Part shown: positions 61,561-64,000 of the stretch, piece by piece
How the letters are laid out: each line of letters starts with the position of its first letter
Position numbering within the stretch: the first letter of the stretch is position 1
Assembly (NCBI RefSeq): GCF_965201005.1
Contig: NZ_OZ241747.1
Span: forward strand, 3,162,001 to 3,226,000
DNA: 64,000 bases
Direction: 5' to 3'
Origin: Mucilaginibacter_A sp965201005
Lineage (GTDB): Bacteria; Bacteroidota; Bacteroidia; Sphingobacteriales; Sphingobacteriaceae
Program-made: the position numbers and the translations under genes
The notes under the pieces: generated by a model
The model's database searches: none
What the model saw: only the letters and a program-made list of their open reading frames with translations
Told to the model about the DNA's origin: nothing

Positions 61561-64000
61561 CTAACTTATAATAAATTGATAATGCCCGGAAGCGACCCGA
61601 AATTGGTTAGATACAACTTTACCATTTAAATAAGCTTTTTGCCCATTTGAAACAGGAAAAAAAATGGTTGCGCCAGAATTAGCAGGAACAGTAACATTAT
61701 AAATAATAGATTTGCCAGACCTGGTCCAGGAAGAAAAAATAGTTCCATAAGGGCCTTCATGACTTGCCGTAAAGCTATTGAGGCCCGAAACAAAGCCCGG
61801 CTTCAATAAAACATTTTTAAATCCAGGGTTTTGTTCATCTGCCTGTATTCCACCAAGCCCACTGAAGAACCATCCTCCGATTTCGCCAAACATCATATGG
61901 TTAAGAGATATATCCCTTTTGGCCTGAATATTCCAGTTTTCGTACAAGGTTGTGGCACCGTTAACAATCCACCACCCCCAAGAGGGATAGGTATCTTGGG
62001 CTGCCAGTTTATACGCTGTTTCTGCCTGTCCGTTATCACTTAAGGCACTTAAAATAGCCCTTGCACCAAGTACGCCAACATCAAGGTGCATTCCGTCAGC
62101 CGCAACTCTTTTTGCAAGATTGGCAGCTACTTTACTTTTATATTCATCAGGTACAATTCCCCAAAGTAAAGCAACGCTTAATTCTGTTTGAAGGCCGCTA
62201 CCATAAATCGCAGTTCCTTTATCAAAATATTTGTTATTAATAGCGGTTTTTATCTTTTCGGCCAGGGCATTGTAATAAGTAAAGTCTGACGTATTGCAAA
62301 AAAGCTTCGCCACTTTCGACATGATGGTTGCATCAACAAAATAATAGATAGAGGAAGTATATTCTAACGGAGAATTGGATTTTACCGGGACCCAATCCCC
62401 TCTGCCAAAAGTAGTCAGCCCTAAAGGGCTGATGCTCTCCACATATTTTAGATATTTTTTGATATTGATATAATTATCTTCCAGCGGCTTTTTGTCTCCG
62501 TAAAAAAGGTACAGGTTCCATGGGATGATGGCTATCGTGCTTGTCCAGTCCGTGCCATTGGCGGTGCCATAGCCCCAGCCTCCTGTTGGTATAATATCGG
62601 GCAGCACACCGTTTGGCTGTTGCTCGTCCCGGTGGTCGGCCATCCATTTTTCATAAATTGTAATGCCGTCAAAATTGTACAGCCCTGTTTCTACGGCAAA
62701 ATGCCCGTCACCTGTCCACCCGTTTTTCTCACGCTGCGGGCAGTCGGTAGGATATCCAAACAGGTTGGATAAGTAGGAATTGTTTGTGGCCCGCCACAGT
62801 TTGTTGATCAATTCGTTTGAAGAATTGACCCTGCCTGCTTCTGCTACATCGCTGTGCATAAAATAGCCCGTTAAATCGCCTTTGCTTAATTTAATGGGCT
62901 TGCTGCTCGTTACTTCCACATACTGAAAACCTTTATAATTAAACTTGGGCATAAAATCAACGGTGCCTTTACCGTTTAAGGTAACTACATCTGTTGCAAA
63001 AAGGTCTTTGTTGTCATCCGGCCGATAATAAACATCAATATTAGAGATATCTACATGGCCATTTTTGTATACCCTTTCACCGTGCTTTAGCTTTACAATT
63101 GTCCCGTCATCTCCTGCCAGCCTAACCTCAGTTACACCCGCTATATTTCGGCCTAAGTCAAATACATAAGTTGTGTCATTAAATTTTTTTACGGATTTAG
63201 CTGGGATTTTTTCAACATTTCTTATAGGCTGCATCAGTTGGCTCACAATATTTTGTGAAGGGGTTGCACGCAGTTTGATGCCTTTCCAATCCTTGTCATC
63301 AAAACCAACAGTGTTCCAGCCGGGCATTTCAAAATGGGCATCATATTGTTCCCCTGTATAAATACTGTTTAGGACGATTGGCCCGGTATGTGTTTTCCAG
63401 GTATTGTCAGAGGTGATAATTTCGGTAGTACCATTTGTATAAGTTACCCTGATATCTAAACAAAAAGCCGGCCTTTCCCTCCAGGGTGCTTTATCAAAGT
63501 TCCATACTGCTTTTGACTGATGGTTGTACCAGCCATTGCCCAGCAAAACCCCAACTGCGTTTTTGCCTTGTTTTAATTGTGCGGTGATATCATAGCTTAC
63601 GTACAGGTTACGCCTGTCAAACCTTGTAAACATGGGGTCAAGCCGGTGGTTGCCAACTTTTGACCCGTTCAGGTATAGTTCATATAATCCGCCAACTGCT
63701 ATGTATGCCCTGGCTGATTTAATTTGTTTTTTGGCCTCAAATTCCTTTCTAAAATAGGGCGCTGGTTTAAAGTTGATGTCGTTGCGGTCGCTGATCCAAG
63801 TTCCATTCCAGTTTCCAGTATTTATCATGCCGGTTTCGATAGAACTAACAGTGCTTTTGAGCAGCGCATTATGGTTATTCCAGAGTAAAACTCTCCAGTA
63901 ATATTTAGTAAAGGGATCAAGCTTTTTACCTTGGTAAGTGACAAGGTTAGCCGAAGAATAGATTTTACCGGAATTCCACACACGGGCAACTTTATTCAAC
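61561..64000 (-). CDS. GH78 alpha-L-rhamnosidase, C-terminal part (runs off right edge)
   Basis: At least 813 residues are visible; the true start lies beyond the window. The order is typical for GH78: N-terminal Fn3/carbohydrate-binding region (FTKYYWRVLLWNN, then WISDRNDINFKPAPYFRKEF), a Bac_rhamnosid_N-like domain with YELYLNGSKVGNHRLDP and LLGNGWYNHQSKAVW, and the (alpha/alpha)6 barrel. The barrel holds YPTDCPQREKNGWTGDGHF with the catalytic acid region. The C-terminal beta-domain starts after SLNHMMFGEIGGWFFSGLGG. It releases terminal L-rhamnose from pectin, flavonoids or other glycans. It is not obviously part of the other glycan loci. No dispersed repeat occurs in it. Confidence 0.93.
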   Translation of the reverse strand, partial: LNKVARVWNSGKIYSSANLVTYQGKKLDPFTKYYWRVLLWNNHNALLKSTVSSIETGMINTGNWNGTWISDRNDINFKPAPYFRKEFEAKKQIKSARAYIAVGGLYELYLNGSKVGNHRLDPMFTRFDRRNLYVSYDITAQLKQGKNAVGVLLGNGWYNHQSKAVWNFDKAPWRERPAFCLDIRVTYTNGTTEIITSDNTWKTHTGPIVLNSIYTGEQYDAHFEMPGWNTVGFDDKDWKGIKLRATPSQNIVSQLMQPIRNVEKIPAKSVKKFNDTTYVFDLGRNIAGVTEVRLAGDDGTIVKLKHGERVYKNGHVDISNIDVYYRPDDNKDLFATDVVTLNGKGTVDFMPKFNYKGFQYVEVTSSKPIKLSKGDLTGYFMHSDVAEAGRVNSSNELINKLWRATNNSYLSNLFGYPTDCPQREKNGWTGDGHFAVETGLYNFDGITIYEKWMADHRDEQQPNGVLPDIIPTGGWGYGTANGTDWTSTIAIIPWNLYLFYGDKKPLEDNYINIKKYLKYVESISPLGLTTFGRGDWVPVKSNSPLEYTSSIYYFVDATIMSKVAKLFCNTSDFTYYNALAEKIKTAINNKYFDKGTAIYGSGLQTELSVALLWGIVPDEYKSKVAANLAKRVAADGMHLDVGVLGARAILSALSDNGQAETAYKLAAQDTYPSWGWWIVNGATTLYENWNIQAKRDISLNHMMFGEIGGWFFSGLGGIQADEQNPGFKNVLLKPGFVSGLNSFTASHEGPYGTIFSSWTRSGKSIIYNVTVPANSGATIFFPVSNGQKAYLNGKVVSNQFRVASGHYQFIIS

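Noticed and set aside
1..64000. tRNA and rRNA genes
   Set aside because: I looked for cloverleaf-like GC-rich blocks with TTCGA-type arms and found none I could support.

Overview
The window reads as chromosomal DNA of a Bacteroidota bacterium of the Sphingobacteriaceae (Mucilaginibacter/Pedobacter-like). The evidence is a SusC/SusD pair, UbiD-type menaquinone decarboxylase, short-form prolyl-tRNA synthetase, LytS-type kinase, DUF4905-like protein, absence of Shine-Dalgarno-rich starts, and protein similarity recognised by eye. No database search was possible, so the genus is inference.

Layout. (1) 0-17.3 kb is a polysaccharide-utilisation locus. A minus-strand operon encodes beta-mannosidase GH2, a NagB-deaminase/PIG-L fusion, a GluP/FucP-type permease, a GH125 exo-alpha-mannosidase and a GH35 beta-galactosidase (cut by the left edge). 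A ROK regulator lies beside it, then a divergent SusC/SusD pair, CutC and a glycosylasparaginase. Together these activities fit breakdown of N-glycans: galactose and mannose trimming, beta-mannose removal, GlcNAc-Asn cleavage and GlcNAc catabolism. (2) 17.4-47.1 kb is mostly ordinary chromosome: PQQ-type sugar dehydrogenase, acyltransferase, MnmE, a PadR/membrane-protein pair, S9 peptidase, a MazF-like toxin module, a Cys/Met PLP enzyme, ProRS, FadL-like porin, UbiD, Dps, LysM protein, uridine kinase, a TonB receptor, and a surface-sugar cluster (epimerase, UDP-sugar dehydrogenase, KpsF, KdsA). (3) 47.4-60.4 kb is a scarred accessory region. It holds a carbonic anhydrase fragment fused by deletion to a truncated response regulator, a frameshifted histidine kinase, degenerate IS256, IS481, IS3, IS1595 and IS982 copies, an RND-pump fragment, a broken dehydrogenase and a broken phosphatase. 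An apparently intact GH3/SGNH-esterase/secreted-protein operon with a divergent Nudix-type regulator sits among them. (4) 61.5-64 kb is the C-terminal part of a GH78 alpha-L-rhamnosidase running off the right edge.

The most unusual signal is a dispersed short repeat, core TAAAAGAAGCAT (variants TAAAAACAGTAT, TAAAAACAGCAT, TAAAAGAAGTAT), usually preceded by TTTTA and about five bases. By hand I count roughly 59 copies on both strands. They lie between genes and also inside them, and several head-to-head pairs form strong hairpins at gene ends. Copies are absent from 47.43 to 59.02 kb, the IS-rich accessory block. Intragenic copies, inverted pairs acting as terminators and depletion in foreign DNA resemble DNA uptake sequences of Neisseria and Pasteurellaceae. 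I know of no such element described for this group. The function is a hypothesis.
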